A stretch of DNA of 64,000 bases, from assembly GCA_003254905.1 (NCBI GenBank), contig QANU01011896.1, forward strand, positions 139,964 to 203,963. Direction: 5' to 3'. The notes below the pieces were generated by a model. The model searched no databases. It saw only the letters and a list, made by a program, of their open reading frames with translations, and was not told the DNA's origin. Positions within the stretch are counted from its first letter, which is position 1, and every line of letters starts with the position of its first letter. Positions 35,601 to 47,075 of the stretch are shown here, piece after piece. A program made the position numbers and the translations under genes. Origin of the DNA: Nissolia schottii (lineage: Eukaryota > Streptophyta > Magnoliopsida > Fabales > Fabaceae).

Positions 35601-37811
35601 TCCACCATCAAAATATGCTGCTTGGAAGCCATAACAAAGGCTCAAACATGAATGCTGCTGGTCCAGCATCATATGGAATTGGACAACAACATGGCTTGTT
35701 GACTTGTGCAAATGGACTAGTCAATGGAGGCTTGACATTTGGTGGCACAATGCCCCAACAAAACTATTATGACCCATTGGGAAAAAATAACATCTTCAAC
35801 TATGATGGTCTTGGGAATAAGACTGATCTGCCCCTGAGCTCTTCTTCTCATTACCCCGGAAGTGTCTCCTCTGAAATTCAACTCAATGATGGATCACAAA
35901 TGATCAATACTGTTGCTACACCACCCAATAATAACATTACTAATTATAACTATAATTATAATAATAACAATAATAGCTTTGGATTGATGAATGAGACTCA
36001 AAATGCAATTGGCATGAATGTGACACCACCCTTGTGGAATAATGGGAATAGTGGTTTGGTCCAAGGAAGTTCTAGTGCTGCTGCTGCTATGAATAATGTG
36101 TATGGAAGTGATGAGCTTCTAGAAGCATTGGTAGGTACTAATGCAACTCCAGGAGGAGGAAACGCTAACACTTCCGCAGGGATTATGCAACAATTGCCTC
36201 AGCAAATAGATGGACCTTGGAATGGGAATGCTGCAGGAATTAATAATGAGAATCAGACTAATGCAAGCTCAATCAGAGAGGGTGAGGCTACCCAAGTGGA
36301 AAATGATGACCTCTCTAATTTTTTCAAAATGCTAGCTGACATTGAGCTTCCTGATGAGGTACATGTAAAAAATAAAAAAATAAAAATTCATTTCTGTATT
36401 TTTGTTGCTAATTCAGAAATTACATTATATTTATTGCAATAAGATTTGAATCTAAGATTTTATGCATACTATTTAAACTTCTCACCACTAGAATTCATTT
36501 ATGTATACTTCTATTTATTTAGTTATATACATACATATGATATTGTTTTTTAGTATTAATTATATTTGATTTGTTCATGGTCAACCTTTTTTTTTTTTGG
36601 GAGTAGACAGGGGAGAGCATAAATGCCAATGAATTTTTGAACTCTGACGTTTTTGGCTCCTCTCTCCATGTGCAACCCCCTAATCAGGTGCATTTATTTA
36701 TCATACAAAAAATGTTATTTATATTACTTATTTGTATAACTTAACAACAATTTACCTTTACAAAAACATGAATTCGCCGTCATTTCTTTTCTTTTTATGG
36801 TCGGTCTCATTTCTTTTGCGAAACGAGTTATTTTTTAATTGTACAAATAACACTTTATTAATACATAGGTTAGTTCAGGCATTACTTTTGCATGGCTTTA
36901 CCAAAGAATTTAGTGAATCATGAAAAGTATATGCTATATATATGGTTCATCATTTGGGAAAACTTTTTTTAATGTTGAAAGTGTTAATGAAAATTAAGAA
37001 ACGTGAGCATCAAAGTGAAAAAAAAATGTTTTGCAATTAGTGATATTTAAGTCTTGCAGTTAACATAAGAACTTGGCTTTAAATAGACATTGCAGCAGCT
37101 TCAAAAAGTAAGGGATGTGATTGTTCCTTCGACTGAAAACAACATAAATCTGCCAAACGAGTTCCTAACAGGCAATGGCAAAAATGCTCTTCAGGCAAGT
37201 CTCAATGGTTGCTGCACTTCTTCCAATTTGCTTCCTCTAGCAACAGATATATTATGGAAAATACTATGTTGTCAGAATTTTTCTGTGAGAATTTTCGTTA
37301 CAATAACGTGACATGATTTTTAACCATTAGATTAATGAATGCCTTTTATTCTATTTACTTATCCAATCACTATGATAGAATTTTTTAAAAAATTCTGGCA
37401 ATATTTTTTACTATAATTCCGGCCAAGCAACATTACTCATATATTATTCTATATATACTCTTAATCTACACAATTTGGGTGTTGATTGTTGAATAATTTC
37501 TCTTGGTGAATATAATAACTTAATGGACCAATAAAATGTTTCAAATGTTGTGTTATCCAAACTGCAGGACAATGATGGAGTTATAGACTGGGAATCCTTT
37601 GATAGCTTATTTGTGGACAACAATGTTTCTTCAGCTAGTAACTCTGTTGTTACTCAGAATCAGGCAAGTAAACTCACTAAAACTTGTTTTTTCTTGTTTA
37701 TGAAATGAATTTGAAAAAATGCTTCTAATATAGGATTTCTATACATTAATATTGATGCAGGATTGGGATATGGCTTTATTTCAAGCAGTGTTCGGTACTG
37801 AGGGAAACTAG
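25716..37811 (+). CDS. GARP-type (type-B-like) response regulator with Glu at the phosphoacceptor site
   Basis: Ten exons: 25716-25843, 28627-28779, 31705-32136, 32801-32877, 34525-34801, 35490-36358, 36607-36687, 37087-37194, 37568-37663 and 37761-37811. Phases agree throughout except in exon 1, where 22 bases at 25741-25762 (including an N) look like an assembly error; without them the product is about 749 residues. The receiver domain covers roughly residues 9-125: acidic DDD at 16-18, Ser89 and Lys111 are kept, but the Asp expected after VIT is Glu62 (codon 28704-28706). A basic stretch GKKRSKK precedes the GARP/Myb-like DNA-binding domain (about 208-270, ending [14 protein letters not shown]). 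A long Asn/Gly/Gln-rich region follows. It probably acts in the nucleus in the cytokinin/phosphorelay branch or independently of phosphorylation, like pseudo-response regulators. Introns 8 and 9 start with GC. Confidence 0.88.
25741..25762. other. Probable misassembly or gap-fill artefact in exon 1
   Basis: GATCTTACTTCTCTGAAC occurs at 25740-25757, just before the N at 25758, and again at 25789-25806 inside the receiver coding sequence. Removing the 22 bases 25741-25762 joins the start codon at 25716 in frame to the receiver sequence [10 protein letters not shown]. As written, the frame meets a stop codon (TGA at 25761-25763). Confidence 0.7.
26695..26823. mobile_element. 5' end of a hAT-like non-autonomous element, cut by the sequence gap
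   Basis: TAGGGTTGTCAAACGGGTCG followed by repeated CCCG/CGGGC-rich phrases is typical of plant non-autonomous hAT-type elements. The other end is not visible because the unresolved bases start at 26824. It lies in intron 1 of the response regulator gene. Confidence 0.45.
26824..27265. other. Assembly gap (run of N)
   Basis: 442 undetermined bases within intron 1 of the response regulator gene, bounded by a hAT-like end on the left and an (AT)n tract on the right. Open frames drawn through it are not meaningful. Confidence 0.99.
27266..27298. repeat. (AT)n microsatellite at the gap edge
   Basis: Pure AT dinucleotides directly follow the N run, a likely reason for the assembly failure. Confidence 0.9.
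28828..28881. repeat. (ATT)n microsatellite
   Basis: About 17 ATT units begin some 50 bases after exon 2 of the response regulator gene ends, inside intron 2. Confidence 0.93.
29586..29609. repeat. (TA)n microsatellite
   Basis: Pure TA dinucleotides in intron 2 of the response regulator gene. Confidence 0.85.
30079..30540. mobile_element. Non-autonomous DNA transposon with perfect 14-base inverted ends
   Basis: TACATGGGTTGGGT at 30079-30092 is the exact reverse complement of ACCCAACCCATGTA at 30527-30540. The interior is AT-rich with GGGTTGGGT and CGACCCGACCCG phrases near both ends, as in plant hAT-like non-autonomous families. It is 462 bases long, lacks coding capacity and lies in intron 2 of the response regulator gene. 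No clean target-site duplication was found. Confidence 0.65.
30891..31064. repeat. MITE copy A, inverted ends of about 40 bases
   Basis: CGAGAAATATTTGGATGCTC at the left end is matched in reverse complement by GAGCATCCAAATATTTCTCG at the right end. The match continues through ATGGAACATATTTAATGC with few changes. The unit is about 174 bases. A relative with the same ends lies at 39649-40082. Confidence 0.8.
32198..32716. repeat. Imperfect tandem duplication within intron 3 of the response regulator
   Basis: Copy 1 begins GACAGCTTGAATTTTGAC near 32198 and copy 2 begins GACAACATGAATTTTGAC near 32459. Copy 1 ends TTTATCGTTGAGATTATG near 32382 and copy 2 ends with the same phrase near 32687. Each copy is about 220-260 bases and well diverged. 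Confidence 0.65.
33170..33700. repeat. Threefold diverged repeat within intron 4 of the response regulator
   Basis: A phrase like TTTACACTACTGACATACAA followed by AATTTAACGCA and a TTAGTTTT-type stretch recurs three times: near 33202, near 33456 and, most decayed, near 33628. Spacing is about 254 and then 172 bases. Confidence 0.55.
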
Positions 37812-38417
37812 TGGCAAGGAGACAATTGCTTCAAGGATCTTGGTGTATTGTGTTATTCATTGCTAGTCTTCAGATTGTTAGGCCATATAATGAGGTTTAT
37901 GAATATGAATATGGTTATTAGAACTTGACTTTAATTATGTGTATGGGCATATTACATGACATGTTTAATGTGTGGGAGAGAGAGAGAGAGAGATCATGTG
38001 ACTTTGTTTTATTGATCATGTGATCATTTATATATGATTGCATGGTCAATATTTGCTTCTCTTATTTTCACATTAAACATGTCCTCTCATGTGATATGTA
38101 GTCTATTATGTTTAGGAAATTGTTAACCTCTACGCCTTCATGTGGAGGTGAGGTTGGCATCCTCTACATTTTTAATTAGACATAAAACTCATCCTTTTCG
38201 ATTGTTGATCAAATTATAATTATGGGTAAGTTTATAATTTTCATTTTAAGCGCATTAATTACTTTTTTTTTAACTATTCTTTCACCTAATTAATATTTAT
38301 ATCTATACGACTATTTATTTCTCTATGATTATGCTGAATTAATATATTTAATATTATTTTGACAACATATTTTTTGATTTTTTTAAAAACAATTATTTAC
38401 CCATTTAAATAAAAATT

Positions 38418-38588
38418 ACGTTAAAAAAAACTTTACAGTAAGGGAAAGGGAGTCGGGAAAGTGAAATTTGGAATTAGAAAGGACAATGTGACGGATATTT
38501 TCATCACTTCTATCACTTTAATCAATTTAAATCACCGTATTGTCCTTTCTTGCCCGATTCTTTTCCTTACTGCAAAGCTTTTTAACAT
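38418..38588. repeat. Short fold-back (MITE-like) element
   Basis: CAGTAAGGGAAAGGGAGTCGGG and AGAAAGGACAATGTGACGG on the left pair with the reverse complement of CCGTATTGTCCTTTCTTGCCC and GATTCTTTTCCTTACTG on the right. The arms are 55-70 bases around an AT-rich loop. Confidence 0.6.
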
Positions 38589-39648
38589 ATTTTTTTTTAT
38601 TAAGGTATGTGTTATTTAGATAGGACATAGGAGTGAAATTGGGAATTAGAAAGTGATAGGAGTAAAATGGATTTAAGATGTTCTCATGTTTGTTTGGAAA
38701 TGGAACAGAACTACCTGTGAGTATATTGAGAGCTTGGTTTGTATTTAGGGTTATAGAAATCTTGGTGGAGTGCCATCTTATTTTAATGTCAACAAGAGAA
38801 GAGAGAAGGAGGTAATAGACTTGAAATGTCTCTTTGTACCGGAATATCTCCTTTTCTTTCTTTCTATTTTTTGGTCATTTTCCCTGATAACCATACTTAT
38901 ATTGCCTGCTATGTATGCCACCAAAGACTTAGTAACAAGCAACTAATCGCATTTGGATCCTCCTCCTGTTCATTTGGGTCGTTATGAGAGATAAAGACAC
39001 TATTATAAGAAATTTGGTTTAAGATCACATTTTTTCTATTAATCACACTTAAAAGTGTGTTATTTGATATAAAAAGTAACACTTTTATTGACCACAAGGT
39101 TATATTTCATGAGCCTAAGATCGTCCTCAATTATGCAATCCCTCAACCAAATGTAGTCTTGAGTTTATAATACAATACAAGATATATTCCATTTTTAATC
39201 AGTAGTACTTTTTATCAAATGTTACACTTTTATGAGTGGTCTAATTGAAGGTGGACTTAGATATCATGAAGTGTAACATTTGTTGAATTATTTGAAGAAG
39301 GAGCTAGAATCCATATGGTCATTTTCATTAGCATATGAAAAGGTTGTTTAACATAAATGGTTCGCCCAATGCAATTCCTTAATCAAGCTCTATTTGTAGT
39401 TGTGTGATTTGTTGTTGTAGCCAATACACAAACCCCTACGCAACCAATTGTGAACAAGATATCATTTCTTCATTTCTGCTTTAAAATTATATCATGTTCA
39501 TAGTTGTTTGGTTAGGGGTTGTATAGTGACCGCAACACCAAATCACATAATCACATAATTAACTTGCAGGAATTGTGTTGACATAACCTTTTAAATTCAC
39601 AATGTTGGAGTCCATAATGCTCTTCTAAACAACCTTTCGTAACCAAAT

Positions 39649-40082
39649 GGGGAGAAACTTTTATGTGCTCATGAGACATATTTAATGTGTGTTCTATAAA
39701 CACTATCATTCATTAATTTCAATTTATAGTACTCCCTCTGTCCACCTTTTATTGTCTTTTTCCAAACAAAAATTTGTCCAAAATTAATTGTCATTTGATT
39801 ATATTAAAAAAGTATTAAATACATTTTTTACATTATACCATTGTTATCTCTCATACTTCTCATAACACTTAATTATAGCATTTATTGCCCGATGTTAATT
39901 TTATCTATATAGTTTATATTTATCTTAATATCAATTAAATGATTTCTTAAACTGTGTATTTTTGTCAAAAATGAACAAAAAGTAGGCAAAGATATTATTT
40001 AAAAATATATAATAAATAATAAAATGAATGATTATTACGCCTGCATTAAATTCGTTCCATGAGTACATAAGGATTTCTCCCG
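39649..40082. repeat. MITE copy B, same family as 30891-31064, with probable nested insertion
   Basis: The left end GGGAGAAACTTTTATGTGCTC and the right end GAGTACATAAGGATTTCTCCC are inverted copies and match the ends of copy A. Inside, from about 39730, a stretch starting ACTCCCTCTGTCCACCTTTT has the typical Stowaway MITE terminus, so a second small element probably inserted here. This explains why it is 434 rather than 174 bases. Confidence 0.65.
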
Positions 40083-42699
40083 CATGGGACGCTGCTGCTT
40101 CAAATAATCCAACACAAGCACCTAAAATTCTACCTTACTTACCTTTTCGTGGTCGAATTTCCTAAAAAAATTTCATCCATTTCGAAAGGGCCCCTTCTTC
40201 TATTTGCTTGGTTAGACTTTGAAAAAAAAGGGGCCCAAGCCCAGATCAGCCTACAACAATTTTGTTTGTAAAAATATATAGGTGCATATAAACTTTCTAG
40301 AAATTGGGTCCTAAAATTAAAGAGTTACAACAAACATTTTAAATTCAAAATACAAAACAATTAAATTGAAAAATTAAACGAAGTTGTTTTATTTTTTGGT
40401 GCAATAAAAATAAAAGGACAAATAACCTAACCCTAAACTAAACCCATAAGAGTTGTCCAGAATTAACAGATGAAACTCCGAAGACAGAAAATCTCAAACA
40501 AATAGAGAATGTAAGTATATTGCAGGCTGTTTTCTTAATAAGTGGTGAATCAACACAAAAGTTGGAATCTCAAAACAGTTGTTGAACCAGAACATTTCAA
40601 TCCCAGAGAAGCATAGCACGAATAATAAAACTAAGTTGAAAATGATTGTTTTCATATAAGAGTTGTAGTATTTTTTTCTTATTAAATATATAAAACGGCA
40701 AAGATAATTTAAGATAGTTGTGGCGGTGTAGGTCACGCGTCTCCATCAAACAGTGAAGTGGTACGAGTAAGGAGCCCTCGTCTGGACACGCGTCACAATC
40801 GTAACGCAAGGGGTCCGTGTCTCCTAGGGACGGTCTTCTCAACGACTTTTATTATTTGAATCTCTCTCCATCCCATCATTAATTACTAACTTTGAATGCT
40901 CAAGTGAATCCCACCAAGATCAAAATACAAATTTATTTTGTACCTGAAAGTAATTCAAATTGTCTTTATCTTGTAACTTTACAGTACGTACTTAATCGTT
41001 AATCATTCGTGTACTTACTTGGTAGCTTTGTTTTTTTGTTTTTTTAAGTAATCACCACCTATTATTACTCAACTTTCATACGACTATCTCAGGTTTACGA
41101 TCGATGGAAGGTTGGTGCCTGCCCCACTTTTATTTAAGTTATGTTGGAGCATTAGTCAAGACTTGTCTAATTAGTCACATGTGAATATTTAGAAATTTTT
41201 TTTTCCCCTTCTTAGGAGAGTAAAGTAAAGGTTATATTTATAATATGTTTAATTAGTAATGTGGGAATTTGTTCTATTGTAACTTGGATATCTAACGGAG
41301 TGACCTAACTGCTAAGGCAGAGCCTGGTTGCGCAGTAATGCGGGAGGAGATCTCGGATGATGGCTTTCTTGATGGGGCACGTGACAGAGGTAGTGAATAC
41401 TCACAAAGACACTCTCAAGCCTAAATAAAGATTAATATGATTTAGAGTTGTTGTACGTGGAATGAATATGTTACCTTACGTTTGCGGTTAAGTTATACTT
41501 GAGTTACTTATATACTTTGTAACTTGTACACCAAATTATGTGAGATGGTGTTAGTTGGACGAATCTTGGAGATTGCAACTAATCACGTTTTAAAGAAAAG
41601 AACTACACACATTGATTGTCACTTAATTAGTGTTCATAAGGCTCATACAAATCTTATGAGGCAGGCTCATACCAATGACTTCTCATGATCAACTTGGAGA
41701 TATATATTTTACCAAAGCATTAGCTCTAGCTCTTAAGCCTTTTAACCCTTCTATTATATGAACCCTAACAGATAATTAAATCTTTATCTATAGTATGGAT
41801 TTATAGACAAAAAAAAAAAGGGAAGTATATATGTAAAGATTTTATAGCAAGAAGGACATTAGATATCACCTTCTTTTTTAAGAGAATTATTTCAAATTCG
41901 TAATTATTATTGCACCCTATTAATATTGAAATTTAAATCGAGAAATTATTCAGTGTTTAATGTAAAATACATAATCTTACTCTTTTCATTTTATCACTTA
42001 TCAACTCAATAAATTTATTGTAACTATCATAAAAGTGAAAAATGTCAATGAGCCACTTTATTGAATTGTCGATAATGAATAAAATAGAACGAACAAATAT
42101 ATTTTTTTTCTAAGAACTCCTACAAAATTTTCAAATAGAAATTCATACCAACTTTTCATTTTCATGTCCAAATATGCAACACAAGTAGATAGATTGGAAT
42201 CCCAAACTTTTAAACTAGACACAGTATGAACGCTGCACGCATGTGAAAAGGTCATGTGTACATGAAGTCTCCAATTTCTATCTTCAAAAAATTTAATAAA
42301 AAGTTCATATATATTATTTCCAATCTATAATTCATCTTTCTCCACTTCTTTTTGGTTGTTTCCTCATCCTGTGATCCCAACAACAAACAACGTAAAAGAT
42401 AATTTCCTTGTCTTGTAGCCATTTTTTTTCTTCCTTTTTTGCTTTTAAGCTGATTTGGATGGGCTCGAAAATATTGTCCTCTACAAAAACTATCACTTTG
42501 CAAATACAATTAACAATTGATATTAATGACAAACTCAATGAGCTTTGCCCCACGAGTGGTCCTCGGCCCCTTGTCTTTTGCTTTAGCCGTACTTTACTCT
42601 CATGTTTACGTTAATTTTCTGAGTCTCATCACACGTACACCTAAAAACATATATCATATATACATGCCGTACTTATATATATATATATATATATATATA

Positions 42700-43085
42700 A
42701 AGTTTGTATTTTAACGTTTGTAATATTTGTGTGCTTAATTAAATATAGTTGAGAATATTATCTACAAGTTTGTAATGTTTGTGCACTCGTAGAGATAAAG
42801 TTTGTGCATTATTACATATAATGTTTGTGCATTTTTTAAAATAAAGTTCAGATTGTAAAATACGCTAATAATTTTGTAATGTTTGTGTATTCATACATAT
42901 AAAATTTGTGTATTACTATTTATAATGTTTGTGCATTTTTAAATAAAGTTCATATTGTATATAATTCTAAACTATAGATTTGTAGTGTAGTCCAAATAAA
43001 GTTTGTGAATGAATGCACATAAAGTTTATGCTTTAACGCCCGTAATGTTTGTGCTTTAATAATGCCTTTAAGTTTGTGCCATATT
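42700..43085. repeat. Degenerate tandem array of TAATGTTTGTGCATT-like units
   Basis: Variants of ATAATGTTTGTGCATT and ATAAAGTTTGTGCATT alternate about every 25-35 bases. A higher-order period of about 104 bases is visible between copies near 42766 and 42870. The units are diverged and carry no open frame. Confidence 0.7.
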
Positions 43086-43236
43086 TTAAGAAACTGTATT
43101 GTATACGTATAACAATAATTAATTACCTAATTTGAATGATGTATATATGAGTGTATAAAATTGAGTGTACACATAACATTTTTGTAATTTTCTTTGCAAG
43201 ATCGGTACACATTAATACGAGTAAAGTATCTACGTT

Positions 43237-43750
43237 TAGAGATGAAAATGCGTAAGGTTAATTGGATTTAGACTCAACCTTAACCCTATCCTCAATTTAA
43301 AGAAAAACATTACCATATCTTATTTAAGAGTTTTACAAATAAAAACTCTAATCATATTGACAGAAAAATATCTAAACCCTAACATTACCCTACCCTACCC
43401 ATTACTTTCTAAAAAGTATTTTTATGTTTACAAAATATGAGTCTCAACTACAAAAAATAATTATTTTAATGTATGACAATAACATAATTTAAATTAACAA
43501 TTACACAATTCATAAAAATTTAACAAAGATAACATAACATTGTAATTTGTTTGATATATAAAGAAAAATAAAACTAGAACACACACACACACATATATGG
43601 GATACCAGTAGAATCATGATGAGTTTATCAAAACCCTAACCCTACTTAACCCATCACCTGTGTGAGTAACTACCCGTAAAGGAGTGAATTTTTACTCTAC
43701 CCCTCAAGTTGGGTAGGATACCACGAGTTAGGTACAAATTATTATCTCTA
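43237..43750. mobile_element. Possible non-autonomous DNA element with short inverted ends
   Basis: TAGAGATGAAAATGCGTA on the left and TACAAATTATTATCTCTA on the right are imperfect inverted ends. CCCTAACCCTA- and GGGTAGG-type phrases occur subterminally, as in plant hAT-like elements. No target-site duplication was recognised. Confidence 0.3.
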
Positions 43751-44282
43751 TTTACATTGAAGAGTCATAGTCATCTCATGATTCTCATTTAAATCTAAAT
43801 ATGATACTTAAGTTTTTCGCACCAATTGACTAGTCTTTTAGGATATATTCCATCCTAAATTTAAGCTCATAAAATTAAGTTTTATTAGACTTGACGTCAG
43901 GCCATTTTTTAAATGACTTTTTTAAATATTAAACAAATAAAAAGTAACTTCTAAAATTTATAATTATGGTTAAATGTATTTTAAAAATGATCAAATTTTA
44001 TTGTGTGATCCCGTAATTAAATCAAAATTTTTGAAGTATCGTACGGATAAAAATCTTATTACTTTTAAAATATATTTAATAATATTTTTAAACATGAAGA
44101 GCCGATAAAACTTTAATTATAGCTTGATGATAGGATTTTCAATTTTATTGTCAATACGCGCATTTATAGTGACCTAACAACTATTATAGCCTAATTAAAT
44201 TGCAAGCACGCATGTATCAAAGAACAAGAGATCTCTTTTGGTATCAAATTTTTTCATGTTGAATTTAAAAAATATGTGTCTT

Positions 44283-44314
<32 letters not shown>

Positions 44315-45454
44315 TTTTCAGAAAACAATTATACTGAAATCAAACCATAAGGGCTAATTAAAGTAAAATATTTCACGCATTAACATTCAAATATTTATCA
44401 AACCTTATCTTCCTTTCTCTCGTACAAATAACAGGTACACTATATTTTCCCTAGCTTGTATTATGTAATGGATCTTGCCCAAACATGTTTGCTAGAAAGT
44501 GCACAAAAACGAAAATCACTCCAATTATATGCATGTTTAACATAGATTCGTGGCCCCATTATTCCATGATACAACCCAGTGGAGACCACCAAAACTCGTC
44601 TTCATTCTCTTGTGCTTTCTCCATTATTTCTGCAATGCATGCACTTCTAGTGATTAACCAAATGATTCACATGGCTTTTATTAAATGAATAAATACCTTT
44701 AATTGTTTACTCTATCTATTCCGTTTTAATTACATATTTTTTATTTTTTAAGATTTTGAAATATTTATCTATTTATAATATCCAGATATAATTACTTCAT
44801 TTTTTTTCATTCATACTCTTAGTAATAGTAGAATACTTATTAGCTGTATAGTGGATGTGAAGAGAATAATAATTATATTGAAAATAATTTTTTTTTTAAT
44901 ATAAGGATAATTTTATCAATTCGTACTTTTTATACCTATAACGTTAATCAGCAGGTCATATAGTTTTAATATATAAAAACAAAAAATCATGCTTGGAATA
45001 CCATGAACTGAGATTATGCATTATTTACTATATACTTTTGCTGGCCTAATGCTTGTTTGGTAAATCAACAATAGTAGATTTCAAATTTTGAAAACAGAGA
45101 ATTTAACTAAGTAATTACACAACAATGGACATTTAATTAATATTAAGTTTACACAAACATAAGCGAACTAAATATTTGCTCTTAAATTCTTGAAGGAGAT
45201 TTCTCCGGTCTTTCCACTTAACAATTTTTAAAACTAAAATCATTAATTTTTTTTTTTATAATCTAATGTGGTGTACTTATGTGTCATATAATATAATGTG
45301 ATAAATTAATATTTTTTTATAATATTCGTAGAAAAATGTATCAAACCTCTTTTACAAATTAGTTATTTTAATGAATTGACTAATGAAAAATTTATTAAAA
45401 ATTAATGAACAAATTTAGTGAAAATAATAAATATTCTGTAAGATATCAGAGAAA

Positions 45455-45460
<6 letters not shown>

Positions 45461-45501
<41 letters not shown>
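45461..45501. repeat. (AT)n microsatellite
   Basis: About 20 uninterrupted AT units, seen directly. Confidence 0.95.
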
Positions 45502-45503
<2 letters not shown>

Positions 45504-47075
45504 ACAAACAAATGACATCACAATGAAATAAATTTTAGCTTATAAACCAATTAATTGGAATAATCTTCCACGCTGTCTTTGGTGCCAGTAACAACCAAAT
45601 GGGAATGCCATTTTTCTCCCAAAGATAAAATTAAAGTGTCAGCAAAGCGGCACGAGATATTGCTTTAATGAAGACGACAAAGTCAACAAAGTGGTTCCAA
45701 GATCAATCTTCTTCAAAAGTTCTTAGTAATTAAATTAAGCGATAAAAAAAATGTTAAACATGATCTTATAGATTGAAAATTTTAAGAAGTGAAATCTTTG
45801 TTAACAACATCCCTATGGCTTAGTCTTGGACCTATCTGTCCATGGTGACACAACTAGGTTGTGTACATTGGAACCTTTCCCATTGGAAGATAAGATTGAA
45901 AAAATTCGTAATAATGACTAAATCTTTTCATTAAGCTTATCATTTACCTAGGAAACCCTTGGATACATGTTATTATCATTCCATTTTTTATCCTTTCTCA
46001 ACGTTTAACACAAAAAGGACAAGACATTTAACACGCGGTTGAAAATACTAAGACTTTAATCGTTTTGTTCTTTAGTTACTACCTAATTTTGCACAAACGT
46101 GTGAATATGTGAAGCCAAGTTATAACTTGGTCCAAGGCTTGAATTTAGTTTAAGATTTGACATATAATGAGCTTATGATACTAACCCTTGATATCATCCA
46201 TTCATATTGATTAATTAACTGCATTTTTTTATTAACTCTTACCGTTTGGTTACTTCAAATCAATCATCTTTTCAAAACTTTTTTGGGTTAATTAAGTTTT
46301 TAGTCCCTGTAATATGAAAAAGTTTGGTTTTAGTCCCTCATGACAAGTTTTAGTCCCTGTAAAATGTGAAAGTTTGATTTTGGCCCCTATGAACGGTTGG
46401 TGATGGACGGTGATGACGCATCAGTTAACTCGTCACAGGGACCATTTCTACATCACTGTCGATACACAGATCTAATCATCATCTTTCTCAGAAGTTTAAG
46501 TCGATGATTAAAAAAAATTGAATGATTTTATATTTTTTTTACATGTCCCTTCACACAATAGCTATTTTAACTTGCAACATAGATGATGCCTTTTTTAAAA
46601 TGAAGGTCAGCAATGATTAAACTCTTGACCTTTTGTTCATAAATGCTCTGATACCATGTCAATAATCGTTTCTCCCAAATGTCTAAGTTAATAGGAGAAG
46701 GTAATTGTGACGACTCATTAAAAAAGGGGGGTCATGTCTCGCGCGAGATGCAAATCAAAAAAGTCGAGGCGCTGCAATGCCCCTGACACACTCCAGCGCA
46801 TCGCTGCTGGCCAGAAAACCTTATTCTACATTTTCTTTGGGCTAGGAGAGAACCTGACCCTTCCTTTAGCCATCTCCCCCCTATAAATAGAGTTCTCCGC
46901 CCCCATTCAAATTTGCGTAGAGCTTTAGACTCTTTTTCTCTCTAGAACGAGTTTTTGCATACTTTCTCTCTCCTTCTCTTGTAAAGACGCGACATTTTCA
47001 CCTAGGTAGGTAGCAATTCCTTTTAGGATGACCTAGGGTAATAGGCCCCGACGCCGCTACTTTTATAGTGGTGGC

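Larger units (their letters stand above)
37812..46705. other. Long AT-rich intergenic region with decayed repeats
   Basis: Almost 9 kb without a supportable gene. The first 200-300 bases are the response regulator's 3' untranslated region, with a GA microsatellite near 37976-37993. It holds fold-backs at 38418-38588 and 39649-40082, a degenerate tandem array at 42700-43085, a transposon-like unit at 43237-43750, and AT microsatellites at 42676-42701, 44288-44314 and 45461-45501. A fragment with TTTTAGTCCCTGTAA phrases near 46290-46400 resembles one arm of a larger fold-back family. Confidence 0.55.

Noticed and set aside
41285..41360. A tRNA-like stretch (CTAACGGAGTGACCTAACTGC)
   Set aside because: No cloverleaf with proper A and B boxes and acceptor stem could be drawn; it looks like a repeat fragment.
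43380..43410. Telomere-like CCCTAA/CCCTAC units
   Set aside because: Only a few imperfect units are present, near a possible transposon end; not an interstitial telomere array.
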